Source: Actinacidiphila glaucinigra
Lineage (GTDB): Bacteria; Actinomycetota; Actinomycetes; Streptomycetales; Streptomycetaceae
Assembly: GCF_900188405.1 (NCBI RefSeq)
Contig: NZ_FZOF01000026.1
Coordinates: 62,001-126,000 of the forward strand
Direction: 5' to 3'
DNA length: 64,000 nt
A program made the position numbers and the translations under genes. Shown here in pieces: positions 15,381-25,046 of the stretch (position 1 is its first letter; the number at the start of each line of letters is the position of its first letter). A model generated the notes under the pieces. That model had not been told where the DNA came from, ran no database searches, and saw only the letters and a list, made by a program, of their open reading frames with translations.

Positions 15381-18300
15381 CTACTTCAGGCCGAAGGCCC
15401 GGGTGACGGTCTGGGTGATGCCGCCGCCGTTGTGCTGTTCGGCCGTGACACGGATGGACACGTAACCCGCCCGGGCAGGCGCGTGGAGGCGCGCCTGCCA
15501 CGTGCCGTCAGCCGCCTTCAGGTCCTGCGGCTGCCAGGACGCCCCGTCGTCATAGGACACCTCGAGCTTGACCGAGGAGACCGCGTCCTCTGCGGTGTCG
15601 CTGCCGAGCACGACGGGAGTGACGGAGAAGGCCGACGTACGCTTCGCCTGCCCGGCGATGTCCACCTCCGTTCCGTAGTCGAGCTGGACCAGCGGGATGA
15701 CCTGAGCGTCGGCGGTGCCGGACTCGAACCTCCATTCGGTGTGCGTGGTCGAGGAGTACGGAGTGACGTCGGTGTTCCCCTGCGTGTCGACCACGAGCCG
15801 GTAGGGGAGCTTCTGCGGAGCCAGATCGACCGCGACGAAGTCGGTGCGCGGCCCGCTCTGGTACACCTTCTTGTCCCCCTGGTAGAGGGCGAAGTCCCGT
15901 GGCATCAGGCCGGTGTTGCCGCTGTGGGCGGCTCCTCCGTCACCGAAGGCCGTGATGATGCCCGTCATGGCGTCGCCGAATCGCTGCGGGACCTCGAAGC
16001 TGAGCATGCGCGGCCGGATGAGGGGGCCGAACCAGTGCTCGCTCTGCACACTGCGCGGACGGTAGCCGACGATGTCGGTGAAGCTGGTCAGACCGTCGGC
16101 GACGCCGGCGTACTGCTGCCATTTCACGCCGTCGCCGGCGGACACCCAGTCGGTACGGGGGCCCGGTGCGACCGGCTCCCTCGGAAACATCGGGTTGCGC
16201 GGCCCGAAGCTGTAGGGATGGCCGGCGGGGTACTGCTCGTACGGCGGGCTGTCCTCCCGGCTCTCCTTGATCTGCTTGCCGGCGGGCGTGGCGAAGACGT
16301 TGTCGATGCGGGCGAGGCTGCCGGGGTCGGTCGACGCGGAGGGGTCGTCGGGCACGCCTCCGTGGTGGTAGTCCGCCAGGTCGTAGAGGTACCGCGGCGA
16401 AGGGTGGGCCTCGACCGCCAGTTCGGTCTTACCCGGGGACGCGATCTCCTGGATCAGGTCGGCGCCCTCGTCGACGGTGAGGGAGGCGACCGGGATGCGC
16501 CCGGTCGTGTAGCCGTCCGGGTCCCCGTACCAGTCGGTCAGGCGGCCGTCGCCGTTGTTGACCACCAGCAGCATCGCCGCACTCGCGGCCCGTGCGGCGG
16601 CCGCCTGGTCCGCCGGGGCCACCCACGCGTCGGCGCGGACGACCACGGCCTTGCCGCGGGCGGACAGCCCGGCGTAGTCGGCGGTCCTGCCGGTGCCTGC
16701 GAAGACGGCCCCGACCCGCGAGGTGCCGTCCCGGAACGGAGCGGATCCGGGTTGCACCAGCAGGGTCTCGTCGAGGCTGCGCCCGCCGTAGGTGATCTTC
16801 AGCGGGGTCTGCTTGGCCCGGATCCGGGTGGTGAAGACGAAGCTGCCCTTCTTCACCTTGCCCTTGGTCGGCAGCGCCCACAGGCTGTCGTACTCGGGCG
16901 AGGTCATGATGATGTCGTGGAGGGCCTGCGTGTCCTTGTACGTGGGCTCGCTGGAGGTGAAGGAGCGGTAGAGGTCGATCCTGGCGTTGGTGACGGACGT
17001 GGGCTCGGGCGTGTCCACCTTGATCCGGCGGATGCGCGACGCGTCCAGCTCCACCTCCCGGTCGGACCTCAGGTCCACCTCGGGCGCGGTCAGCACCGCG
17101 TACCCCAGGGAGTGCGGTCCGTTGCGGCCTTCGACGTCGAGGGTGGAGACGACGGTGTACGAGCCTGGGGCCCAGCGGCTGGTGAGCTTGCCGTCCGGGG
17201 CCCACATGACGGTGGTGTTGCCGTCGGCGCCGGTGATCTCGACTTCGCCGCTGACGGGTTTGCCGTGCCGGTCCTTCAGGTTGACGGTCAGGGTGCGCTT
17301 CTCGGACTCGACGGAGAGACCCACAGCGGTGTGCACGGCGCCGGCCGACGAGCGTGCGGTGACCTGGGCGGCGTACTGGCCCGCGGCGAGCCCGTCCGGG
17401 TCCGCGACGACCTCGACCGTCGAGGTGCCGCGCGCCGGGACGGTCACGCGGTCCGCGGCCAGGGTGAACGCACCCGCGGGCGAGGCACCGCGGTCCACCG
17501 CGAGCCGCAACGTGACAGCGTTCGCCGTGGTGTTGGTGTAGGTGATCTTCCGCTTGACCGAGTCGTGTCTCCGGTCCCTGGTCCAGCGCACCAGCCCCGC
17601 GTCCACGGACCCGGTCGCGACGACTGTGCCCTCGAGGTATGCGGCGGCGACGTCCAGGCGACCGGTGCCCGCCTGGTAGGGGGTGTAGTCGGGGGTCACC
17701 GCGCTGGTGCTCATCAGCGCGTCCTTGATCTGCCGCGCTGTCCACTTCGGGTGCTTCTGCGCGAGCAGCACCGCCGCGCCGGCCACGTGGGGCGCCGCCA
17801 TGGAAGTACCGCTGTCAGTGCGGTAGTAGCCCTCTGCCCCCGGCACCTGCTGTGAATTCGCCGCGAGGACGTCCACACCCGGCGCGGTCAGATCGGGCTT
17901 GAGGCCGTCGTCCCCCAACCGCGGTCCGGCTCCGGACCGCGAGTAGAGGACGTCGGAGGAGTCCACCGCGCCGACGGTGAGCGCGGCCTCAGCCGTTCCC
18001 GGCGCGCTCACGCTGTAGGGGCCGGTTCCCTCGTTGCCGGCGGCGATGACGAACAGGGCGCCCGTCTCGGCGCTCAGCTTGTTGACCGCCTGGCTCATGG
18101 GATCGTCCTGGGTGTGCCACGACCCCGAGCCCAGGCTCATGTTGATCACCTTGGCGTGCTCGGTCCGCGCCGCCCACTCCATGCCGGCGATGATCCCGGA
18201 GTTGTAACCGGTGTTGTCGTCCCCGAGGACCTTGCCCACGATCAGGTCCGCGCCGGGGGCGACTCCACGTTCCTTGCCTCCGGAGGCGGCGCCGGTGCCG

Positions 18301-19232
18301 GCGACGGTGGAGGCGGTGTGGGTGCCGTGGCCGTTGCGGTCGACGACCTCTTGGCCCTCGACGAAACTGCGGGACGCCACGATGCGCTTGACCAGGTCCG
18401 GGTGGGTGGGGTCCACCCCGGTGTCCAGAACGGCGACCCGGACGCCGGCTCCCGTGGCACCGGCCTTCCACACCTGGGGGGTGCCGATCTGCGCGTTGGA
18501 CTCCGCCATGGTCGCCTGCGCCTTGGCGTCGAGCCACACCTTGTCGACATCGGAGGCGAATGAGGGGGCGGCGCCCGCATCGTCCGGGCTCCCCGCGGTC
18601 CGCGCCCCCGAGCGCGGAGCGACCTGTCCGGCGTTGCCGGTCAGCGCGGACCAGAAGGCGGCGGCCTTCGACCGCTGGGCCTTGACGGCTGCTCCGTTGA
18701 TGGACGGAAGCCCCAGGGTGGCCTTCGCCCCCGGCAGAGCCGCACCATCCGGCAGCGCCTCCTTGGAGGTAACGCTCTTGCGAGCGGTGACGGCTTCGGC
18801 CTGAGTGATGATCAGGGGCAGCACACCGGTGCGGGCGTCGTCGTAGCCCTGGGCCACCAACTGCGTGACGTTGAAGAGCTGCTTGTCGAGCCTGCCGGTC
18901 GCGATGTAGGCCATGGCCTCGCCGGGGTACACGTAGGTGTCGCCGTTCTCGACGGAGACACGCACCGAACCCTTGGCTCCCGGCGCGCGCCGGACGTCGT
19001 GCACCGACACTGCCCCACCGGGCTCCTGAGTCGCCTTCACCGTGTCACCGGTGACCAGCGTGACGGAGACCTGGACGCCCTGCGCGCCGCCTTGTCCGGC
19101 GGGTGTGTGACGCAGGGGCGCGGAAGGCGTGGCGCTGGATGCCGTGGGATAGAGCAGCAGACCGGCAACAACAGCCGCGGCAAGGGAAGCCGCATATTTT
19201 CGGGAAGATGGAACTCGCAACAAGCCCTCCAT
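15381..19232 (-). CDS. Large secreted S8 (subtilisin) family serine peptidase
   Basis: A 1283-residue exported protease. After a signal peptide (about residues 1-34: positively charged start, long hydrophobic run, ASSA/TPSA cleavage region) comes a prodomain of about 220 residues, then the subtilisin domain with Asp270 (VAVLDTGVD), His302 (GHGTHTAS), oxyanion Asn400 (AAGNEG) and Ser477 (SGTSMAAPH). About 700 residues of beta-rich C-terminal sequence follow. Neither ATG 19232 nor the in-frame ATG 19268 has a clear ribosome-binding site; 19232 gives the better signal peptide. A hairpin terminator lies just downstream. A 234-bp copy of its 3' part occurs at 49424-49657. Confidence 0.9.
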   Translation of the reverse strand: MEGLLRVPSSRKYAASLAAAVVAGLLLYPTASSATPSAPLRHTPAGQGGAQGVQVSVTLVTGDTVKATQEPGGAVSVHDVRRAPGAKGSVRVSVENGDTYVYPGEAMAYIATGRLDKQLFNVTQLVAQGYDDARTGVLPLIITQAEAVTARKSVTSKEALPDGAALPGAKATLGLPSINGAAVKAQRSKAAAFWSALTGNAGQVAPRSGARTAGSPDDAGAAPSFASDVDKVWLDAKAQATMAESNAQIGTPQVWKAGATGAGVRVAVLDTGVDPTHPDLVKRIVASRSFVEGQEVVDRNGHGTHTASTVAGTGAASGGKERGVAPGADLIVGKVLGDDNTGYNSGIIAGMEWAARTEHAKVINMSLGSGSWHTQDDPMSQAVNKLSAETGALFVIAAGNEGTGPYSVSAPGTAEAALTVGAVDSSDVLYSRSGAGPRLGDDGLKPDLTAPGVDVLAANSQQVPGAEGYYRTDSGTSMAAPHVAGAAVLLAQKHPKWTARQIKDALMSTSAVTPDYTPYQAGTGRLDVAAAYLEGTVVATGSVDAGLVRWTRDRRHDSVKRKITYTNTTANAVTLRLAVDRGASPAGAFTLAADRVTVPARGTSTVEVVADPDGLAAGQYAAQVTARSSAGAVHTAVGLSVESEKRTLTVNLKDRHGKPVSGEVEITGADGNTTVMWAPDGKLTSRWAPGSYTVVSTLDVEGRNGPHSLGYAVLTAPEVDLRSDREVELDASRIRRIKVDTPEPTSVTNARIDLYRSFTSSEPTYKDTQALHDIIMTSPEYDSLWALPTKGKVKKGSFVFTTRIRAKQTPLKITYGGRSLDETLLVQPGSAPFRDGTSRVGAVFAGTGRTADYAGLSARGKAVVVRADAWVAPADQAAAARAASAAMLLVVNNGDGRLTDWYGDPDGYTTGRIPVASLTVDEGADLIQEIASPGKTELAVEAHPSPRYLYDLADYHHGGVPDDPSASTDPGSLARIDNVFATPAGKQIKESREDSPPYEQYPAGHPYSFGPRNPMFPREPVAPGPRTDWVSAGDGVKWQQYAGVADGLTSFTDIVGYRPRSVQSEHWFGPLIRPRMLSFEVPQRFGDAMTGIITAFGDGGAAHSGNTGLMPRDFALYQGDKKVYQSGPRTDFVAVDLAPQKLPYRLVVDTQGNTDVTPYSSTTHTEWRFESGTADAQVIPLVQLDYGTEVDIAGQAKRTSAFSVTPVVLGSDTAEDAVSSVKLEVSYDDGASWQPQDLKAADGTWQARLHAPARAGYVSIRVTAEQHNGGGITQTVTRAFGLK

Positions 19233-19920
19233 GGTCGGCGTTCGAGCGCATCCGACCATCAATGGCATGGACTTGTAAAGTCATTGAACTCCCGACTGGC
19301 AGTCGATAACATGCGAGATCTTTTCGTCCCGCCGCAAAGGGGTTGACGACGGGGCCCGAACGGGCAGTTGTCGCAGCTCAAGAAGGTCGCCTGGGTCATC
19401 TGCGAGCCGAAAGCAAAAGGCCGTCATGGTCTGCTTTGGGGACATGTGAGCACGCCGGAAGTCTCTATTCCGGTGGCCACCACGCTTCCCAGAACTTTTA
19501 CTTCTGCGAAACATCGCGGTGTTCTCACAACACGCAATTCCTGTTGAATCGGATTGCGGAAAGGCGCGCATGTTCCACCGTGGCACGGGGCTTCGGCACC
19601 TGCGCCGGCGGCAGGTGATCGGTGGTTCGTACTCAAGAAGGACCCGACAGGACATCACCTGGCGTTGCGCGCCCTGCGGCACGCCGGACTCCCCCGCACA
19701 CGGCGGCGCACGTGTTCGTCTCAGAACACCGAGCCCGACCGAGCGCACGCCTCCAAGCCGGATGGCCCCACCCCTGTCGAGGTGGGGCCATCCACCACTG
19801 CGTGAGAGCACATACGATCCCACGTCAGGATTCACAGGCCCGATGGCCCCGAGATCACCCTCCGCGCCCCGGACGGATCGGTCGGCCGGCCGATCGCACA
19901 GCTCGCAGGAGGAGGACCCG
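19233..19920. other. Gene-free region upstream of the subtilase, downstream of GH95
   Basis: Nearly 700 bases without a convincing gene. The part next to 19233 must carry the subtilase promoter; a small dyad GACTGGCAGTC lies at about 19293-19303 but no clear promoter hexamers were seen. The other end holds the strong hairpin at 19760-19793. Frames across the middle have no family resemblance. Confidence 0.5.
19760..19793. terminator. Strong hairpin terminator downstream of GH95 gene
   Basis: GGATGGCCCCACC at 19760-19772 and its exact reverse complement at 19781-19793 form a 13-bp stem with an 8-base loop, about 130 bases past the end of the leftward GH95 gene. It can stop transcription from either direction and insulates the fucose operon from the subtilase gene. 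Confidence 0.75.
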
Positions 19921-22341
19921 TCAGCGTGGCCTGATCACATAGTCGTGGCCTCCCACGACCTCGAACACGGCTACGGTGTTCTCGGGACGTTCCACACGCA
20001 GCCCTGGAGGATGGCCGTGGGAGTGAACGTCGACCGGAGCGGCGGTACGCAGCCGGACGGTGCCGTCGTGCCGCGCCGCCAGGCGGGCACGGGACAGCGC
20101 TCCGTCGCGCCAGTCGAGATCGACGGTGAGGCCTCCGCGGGCGAGTAGGCCCGTGATGCGTCCGTCCGGAAGCTGGGGCGGCAGCGCGGGCAGCAGATGG
20201 ACCTCGTCGGTGTGCGACTGGAGCAGCCATTCGGTCACGCCCGCGGTGGCACCGAAGTTGCCGTCTATCTGGAACGGCGGGTGGAGGTCGAACAGGTTCG
20301 GTGCAGTGCGGGAGGGCGTGAGGAGGTCGCTGAGCAGTTTGTAGGAGCGGGCGCCGTCCTCGGCCCGCGCCCAGAAGTTGATCTTCCAGGCGAGGGACCA
20401 GCCCGTGCCGGCATCGCCGCGCAACTCCAGTGTCTTCAGGGCGGCCTGGAAGAGGTCCGGCGTTCCGCGCTTGGTGATCTGGTTGCTGGGGTGCAGGCCG
20501 TACAGGTGGGAGACATGGCGGTGCTGCCGCTCCGGCGCGCCGGCGTCCCAGTCCGCCTGCCACTCCTGCAACTGCCCCAACGCACCGATCTTCATGGGAG
20601 GCAGCTGGTCCCGGGCCGCACGCACCCGGTCCGCGTAGGGGCTCGTGTCACCGAGGGTGTCACAGGCCGCCAGGTAGCCGTCGAAAAGGTCGCGCAGGAT
20701 CTGGTTGTCCATGGTCGGCCCGGCGCACGCCGACACACCGTTGTGGTGGGCGTTCTCCGGCGACACGGACGGGCAGGTGACGAGGTGTCCCATACCGGGG
20801 TCGAGCACGAGTGAGTCGAGGAAGAAGCGGACCGCGCCCTCGACCACGGGCAGGCGCCTGCGCAGGGCGTCGCGGTCGCCGGTGAACCGGTAGTGCTCCC
20901 AGACGGAGGTCGCCAGCCAGGCGCCGCCCGTGGGCCACATCCCCCAGAACGCGCCGTCGACCGGTGCGGTCCCGCGCCAGGCGTCCGTGTTGTGGTGCGC
21001 CACCCAGCCGTCCGCGCCGTACTGCACCCGCGCGGTCCGCTGCCCGGCCTGGGACAGGTCGTCGAGGAGCGCGAAGATCGGTTCCCAGCACTCCAGGAGG
21101 TTGGTGGTGGCGGCGGGCCAGTAGTTCATCTCCGTATTGATGTTGATCGTGTACTTGGAATCCCAGGGCGGCGAGAGCTGGTCGTTCCAGATGCCCTGCA
21201 GGTTGGCGGGCTGGGTGCCCGGGCGGGAGGAGGCGATGAGCAGGTAACGGCCGTACTGGTAGTGCAGCGCGATCAGTTGCGGGTCCTCCGCCTCGGCGAA
21301 GGCGGCCACCCGCTGGTCGGTCGGCGCGTCGGCGGCGTCGGTGGTACCGAGGTCGAGCCTGACGCGGCCGAAGAGCGCGCGATGGTCCCGCTCGTGCCGT
21401 GCGCGCAGCTCCGGGTACGGGACGGCGGCAGCGGCGTTCAACGGGCCCTCGGCACGGGCACGGTGGTCGCCCGAGGCATCCGTGTAGTCGAGGTAACTGG
21501 TGCCCACGGACACCAGCAGGGTCGCCGAGTCGGCCCCGGTCACCGTGAGCGTGCCGTTCTCGCTGCGGACGGTGCCGCCTTCGGCGTGGGCCCGGACGAG
21601 AGCACGGAAGCGGACCTGTCCGGTGACTCCCTCGCGGGTCTGCCCGATGCCTTCCAGCGCGGCCGTCAGCGGGTCCGGGGAGTCCGTCGCGGCCTGCTGG
21701 GGAGTGTCGAAGGCGGCGCTGAAGGACAGGCCGCCGCGGCCGCCGGCGGTCAGCCGGACCACGATCACCTGATCGCTGTGGCTGGCGAAGACCTCGCGCC
21801 GGTACGGGACCCCGCCGCGGGTGTACGTCACGGTCGCGACGCCCCTGTCGAGGTCTAACTCCCGTCGGTAGCCGGTGACGTCGCCGGTGCCCGCGACGGT
21901 GAGCCGCAGGTTACCGACGGTCTGGTACATCAGCTCGCCGACCGGTCTGCCCATGAAGGACGAATCGATCAGGCTCTGGGCGGAGCTCCATTGCCCGGCG
22001 AAGACCCTGCGCCGGATCTCGGCGAGGTTGGCCAGGCCCTGGGGGTTGGCGGGCTCGTAGGGGCCGCCTGCCCACAACGTGTCCTCGTTGACCTGGAGTT
22101 GCTCGGTGTTCACGCCACCGAACACCATCGCTCCGAGTCGGCCGTTGCCGAGCGGCAGGGCCTCCAGCCATTGCGCGGCGGGCTTGTCGTACCACAGGGA
22201 AAGGGGAGACGGCTTGGGGGCGGGGGGCAGCTCCGCTCCCGGGACGGGAAGCGGCGCCGCGGTCGCCTCGGCAGCCGGTAACCCGGCGGTCAGCGCGGCC
22301 GTAGCGGCCGCGGAGGCGACGAGGAAGTCTCTGCGTTCCAT
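19921..22341 (-). CDS. Glycoside hydrolase family 95 protein (alpha-L-fucosidase/galactosidase), Tat-exported
   Basis: An 806-residue secreted enzyme. It starts MERRDFLVASAAATAALTAG, a twin-arginine signal. The body has GH95 landmarks: LPLGNGRLGAMVFGG near the start, the asparagine-rich NINTEMNYWPA, the SPEN motif (CPSVSPENAHHNG) holding the family's general acid glutamate, and FQIDGNFG holding its aspartate. GH95 enzymes release L-fucose (or L-galactose) by inversion. ATG 22341 is chosen at the Tat motif; the frame is open far upstream without protein-like sequence. It is the last gene of the leftward operon that also encodes fucose uptake and L-fuconate dehydratase, and so supplies the sugar. 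Confidence 0.9.
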   Translation of the reverse strand: MERRDFLVASAAATAALTAGLPAAEATAAPLPVPGAELPPAPKPSPLSLWYDKPAAQWLEALPLGNGRLGAMVFGGVNTEQLQVNEDTLWAGGPYEPANPQGLANLAEIRRRVFAGQWSSAQSLIDSSFMGRPVGELMYQTVGNLRLTVAGTGDVTGYRRELDLDRGVATVTYTRGGVPYRREVFASHSDQVIVVRLTAGGRGGLSFSAAFDTPQQAATDSPDPLTAALEGIGQTREGVTGQVRFRALVRAHAEGGTVRSENGTLTVTGADSATLLVSVGTSYLDYTDASGDHRARAEGPLNAAAAVPYPELRARHERDHRALFGRVRLDLGTTDAADAPTDQRVAAFAEAEDPQLIALHYQYGRYLLIASSRPGTQPANLQGIWNDQLSPPWDSKYTININTEMNYWPAATTNLLECWEPIFALLDDLSQAGQRTARVQYGADGWVAHHNTDAWRGTAPVDGAFWGMWPTGGAWLATSVWEHYRFTGDRDALRRRLPVVEGAVRFFLDSLVLDPGMGHLVTCPSVSPENAHHNGVSACAGPTMDNQILRDLFDGYLAACDTLGDTSPYADRVRAARDQLPPMKIGALGQLQEWQADWDAGAPERQHRHVSHLYGLHPSNQITKRGTPDLFQAALKTLELRGDAGTGWSLAWKINFWARAEDGARSYKLLSDLLTPSRTAPNLFDLHPPFQIDGNFGATAGVTEWLLQSHTDEVHLLPALPPQLPDGRITGLLARGGLTVDLDWRDGALSRARLAARHDGTVRLRTAAPVDVHSHGHPPGLRVERPENTVAVFEVVGGHDYVIRPR

Positions 22342-22463
22342 GGGGTGCCATACCTTTCGGTCGCAGGTGTCCGGGCCGGTCGCGAGGAGTGCACCCCCGG
22401 GATCGCGGGCGTGGTCCGCACGCGCGGGATTGCCGTCGCCCGGCTCGGCCCGGTCGGGGGTTC

Positions 22464-23525
22464 CTATTCCTGGGCCCTGCCGCCGGTGATGCGGGACAGC
22501 GCCAGGGCGATGAGGATGATCGTGCCGTTGAGGGCGCCGATCCACTGCGCGGGGACGCCACCGAGCGTAAGGACGTTCTGGATCATGAAGAGGAGCAGGA
22601 TGCCTGTGAAGGCTCCGAACATGGTGCCCTTGCCGCCGTTGAGGCTGATGCCGCCGATGACCGCCGCCGCGAAGACGGTGAAGATGTAGCCGTTGCCCTG
22701 GGCGGAGGCCACCGAGGCGAGCCGTCCGGACAGCAGCAGGCCGCTCAGCGCGGCCAGCACGCTCGCGGTGACGATGACCGTCCACAGCACACGGTCGGTG
22801 CGGATGCCCGCCGCTTTCGCCGCGTCGACGTTGCCGCCGATCGCGTACAGGGAGCGGCCGAAGCTGGTGAAGCCGAGCACCACGATGCCGGTGGCGAACA
22901 GGAGCAGGCAGATCCACACCGAGGCGGGCATGCCCGCCCACTGGGCGGTGCCGAGGTAGAGCATCGACGGCGGCAGCTGGAAGAACGTCTGACCACCGGA
23001 GATGCCGGTCAGGACACCGCGCAGCACAATCAGCATGCCGAGGGTGACGATGAAGCCGTTGAGTCCGAACCGGATGATGAACAGGGCGTTGACCACACCG
23101 ATCAGCAGACCCACCGCCAGGGTGACCGGCACGGACCAGCCGCCGGGCAGCACGCCGATTCCGTGCGTCGCGCCCGCCGGGACGGTGAGCCAGGCCGCGA
23201 CCCCGGGTGCGATCCCCACGGTGGACTCCAGGGAGAGGTCCATCTTCTTGACGATCAGCACAAGAGTCTGGGCGAGGACCAGCAGCGCGATCTCGGACAT
23301 CGTCTGCAGAACGTTGATCAGGTTGTCAGCCTGGAGGAATACCGGGTTGACGAGTTGGCCGACGATCGCCATCACAATGATCGCGGGAACGAGCGCCAGG
23401 TCGCGCAGTCTTGCGAGAGCGATCCTGTGACCGCTTCTTGTCGGTGCATCCGGCCGCACGCCCGGAACTTCGGGCGGCCCGCCGTCCGGGCTCTTGGCGG
23501 CAGCCGCGGTCGCGCTCTCAGACAT
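22464..23525 (-). CDS. ABC sugar importer permease (RbsC type)
   Basis: A 353-residue membrane protein with about nine to ten hydrophobic segments and the ribose/xylose-type permease motifs GFIVTLGMLIVLRG and AAVIGGISLNGGKGT. It forms the channel of the importer made with the preceding ATPase and binding protein. ATG 23525, preceded by AAGGAG, overlaps the ATPase stop by eight bases, indicating coupled translation. Probable substrate is L-fucose, inferred from the operon. Confidence 0.9.
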   Translation of the reverse strand: MSESATAAAAKSPDGGPPEVPGVRPDAPTRSGHRIALARLRDLALVPAIIVMAIVGQLVNPVFLQADNLINVLQTMSEIALLVLAQTLVLIVKKMDLSLESTVGIAPGVAAWLTVPAGATHGIGVLPGGWSVPVTLAVGLLIGVVNALFIIRFGLNGFIVTLGMLIVLRGVLTGISGGQTFFQLPPSMLYLGTAQWAGMPASVWICLLLFATGIVVLGFTSFGRSLYAIGGNVDAAKAAGIRTDRVLWTVIVTASVLAALSGLLLSGRLASVASAQGNGYIFTVFAAAVIGGISLNGGKGTMFGAFTGILLLFMIQNVLTLGGVPAQWIGALNGTIILIALALSRITGGRAQE

Positions 23526-25026
23526 CGAGGTCCACTCCTTCCATCGCGGCCACAAGTTCGTGGTCGTGCCAGCCACTGGCACGCTCCGCCACGACACGGC
23601 CCTGGAACATCACCAGGACCCGGTCGCACGTGCGCAGGTCGTCGAGTTCGTCGGAGGCGATGAGCACCCCGGTACCGGACTCGGCGATCTCCTCGACCTT
23701 GCCGAGGAGGAACTCCTTGGACCGCACGTCCACGCCGGCGGTCGGATTGATCAGCACCAGTACCTTCGGATCGTTGGCCAGGGCCCGGGCCATGACGACC
23801 TTCTGCTGGTTGCCTCCCGAGAGTCCGGAGACGGGCAGTTGCGGCCCCGGTGTCTTGATCTCCAGCTTGTCGATCATGGAGTGGGCGTAGGCGTCGCGGC
23901 GGCGGTTGTCGATGAGACCCCGGGGGCCGAGCCGTTCGGGGATGGTCAGAGTGCCGTTGTCCGCGATGGACATCTCCGGCACGAGTCCCTGGTGGTGACG
24001 GTCCTGCGGGACGAACCCCACACCCGCCGCCAGCGCGGCGGGGACGCTGCCCGGCCGTGGCCGGATCCCCGCGATCCGGACCGTTCCCGTCTCGGCGGCG
24101 CGGAGTCCGACGACCGTCTCCGCGACCTCCGTACGGCCGCTGCCGGCCGCGCCGGCGAGACCGACGATCTCCCCGCCCCGGATCCCGAAGGACACGTCGC
24201 GGTACGTTCCCTGCACGGCCGCGCCTTCCACCGCGAGCACAGCCGGGGAGTGGGTGCCGAGCGGCAGGCGGCGCCTTTCACCGCCCCTGTCCGCGCTGTC
24301 ACCCGTCATGGCGGCCACGAGTTCGGCACGGGGCAGTTCGGCCACGGGGGCGGTGAGGATGTGCCGTGCGTCGCGGAGCACCGTCACCGTGTCGCAGATC
24401 TCGTAGACCTCCTGCAGGTGGTGGCTGATGAACAGGAAGGTGATGCCCTGGCGCTGGAGCTCCCGGATCCGCGCGAACAGGCGGTTGATGGCGGCTCCGT
24501 CGAGTTGCGCGGTGGGCTCGTCGAGGATGATGAAGCGTGCGCCGAACGAGAGCGCCCGGGCGATCTCCACGAACTGCCGCTGCTCTATGCTCAGTTCCCC
24601 GGCAGGAGTGCGCACGTCCACGTCCACCGACCAGGTCTGCAGGACCTCACGTGCCCTGTCACGGACGGTGCGCCAGCTGATCAGGCCGCCCCGTCCCCTG
24701 CCGTGCCGGTTCAGGAAGAGGTTCTCCGCGACCGTGAGCTGGGGGATGACGGTGGACTTCTGGTAGACGCATGCCACCCGCTTGCGCCAGGCATCCCGGT
24801 CGGCGAGCCGGGGGGCCGGCTCCCCGTCGAAGGCCACCGTCCCCTCGTCCGGTGCCTGAAGGCCGGTGAGGACGGAGACGAGGGTGGACTTGCCCGCCCC
24901 GTTCCGGCCCACGAGCGCGTGCGTCTCGCCGGGCATGATCGTGATTTCGGCGTCGTGCAGCGCGACCGTGGGCCCGAACCGTTTCGTCAGCCCTGCCGCC
25001 TGGACGACGGGAAGAGCCGTGATCAT
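23518..25026 (-). CDS. ABC sugar importer ATPase with two fused nucleotide-binding domains (RbsA type)
   Basis: A 502-residue protein with two tandem ATPase domains. The N-terminal domain has Walker A GRNGAGKST (40-48), Walker B FIILDE (165-170) and switch His, but its signature reads LSIEQ (145-149) instead of LSGGQ. The C-terminal domain has signature LSGGNQQK but its Walker B reads VLVLINPTAGVD, lacking both the magnesium-binding Asp and catalytic Glu of the usual LDEPT, so only one composite site is likely to hydrolyse ATP. ATG 25026 with GGAAGGG upstream is the chosen start. It sits between the binding protein and permease of the fucose operon. Confidence 0.9.
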   Translation of the reverse strand: MITALPVVQAAGLTKRFGPTVALHDAEITIMPGETHALVGRNGAGKSTLVSVLTGLQAPDEGTVAFDGEPAPRLADRDAWRKRVACVYQKSTVIPQLTVAENLFLNRHGRGRGGLISWRTVRDRAREVLQTWSVDVDVRTPAGELSIEQRQFVEIARALSFGARFIILDEPTAQLDGAAINRLFARIRELQRQGITFLFISHHLQEVYEICDTVTVLRDARHILTAPVAELPRAELVAAMTGDSADRGGERRRLPLGTHSPAVLAVEGAAVQGTYRDVSFGIRGGEIVGLAGAAGSGRTEVAETVVGLRAAETGTVRIAGIRPRPGSVPAALAAGVGFVPQDRHHQGLVPEMSIADNGTLTIPERLGPRGLIDNRRRDAYAHSMIDKLEIKTPGPQLPVSGLSGGNQQKVVMARALANDPKVLVLINPTAGVDVRSKEFLLGKVEEIAESGTGVLIASDELDDLRTCDRVLVMFQGRVVAERASGWHDHELVAAMEGVDLDV

Positions 25027-25046
25027 GGTGTGTACCGCCCTTCCGG

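Noticed and set aside
15291..17855. An 854-codon rightward frame opposite the subtilase
   Set aside because: Antisense to a gene with an intact catalytic triad and signal peptide; the product is Gly/Arg/Val-rich without domains.
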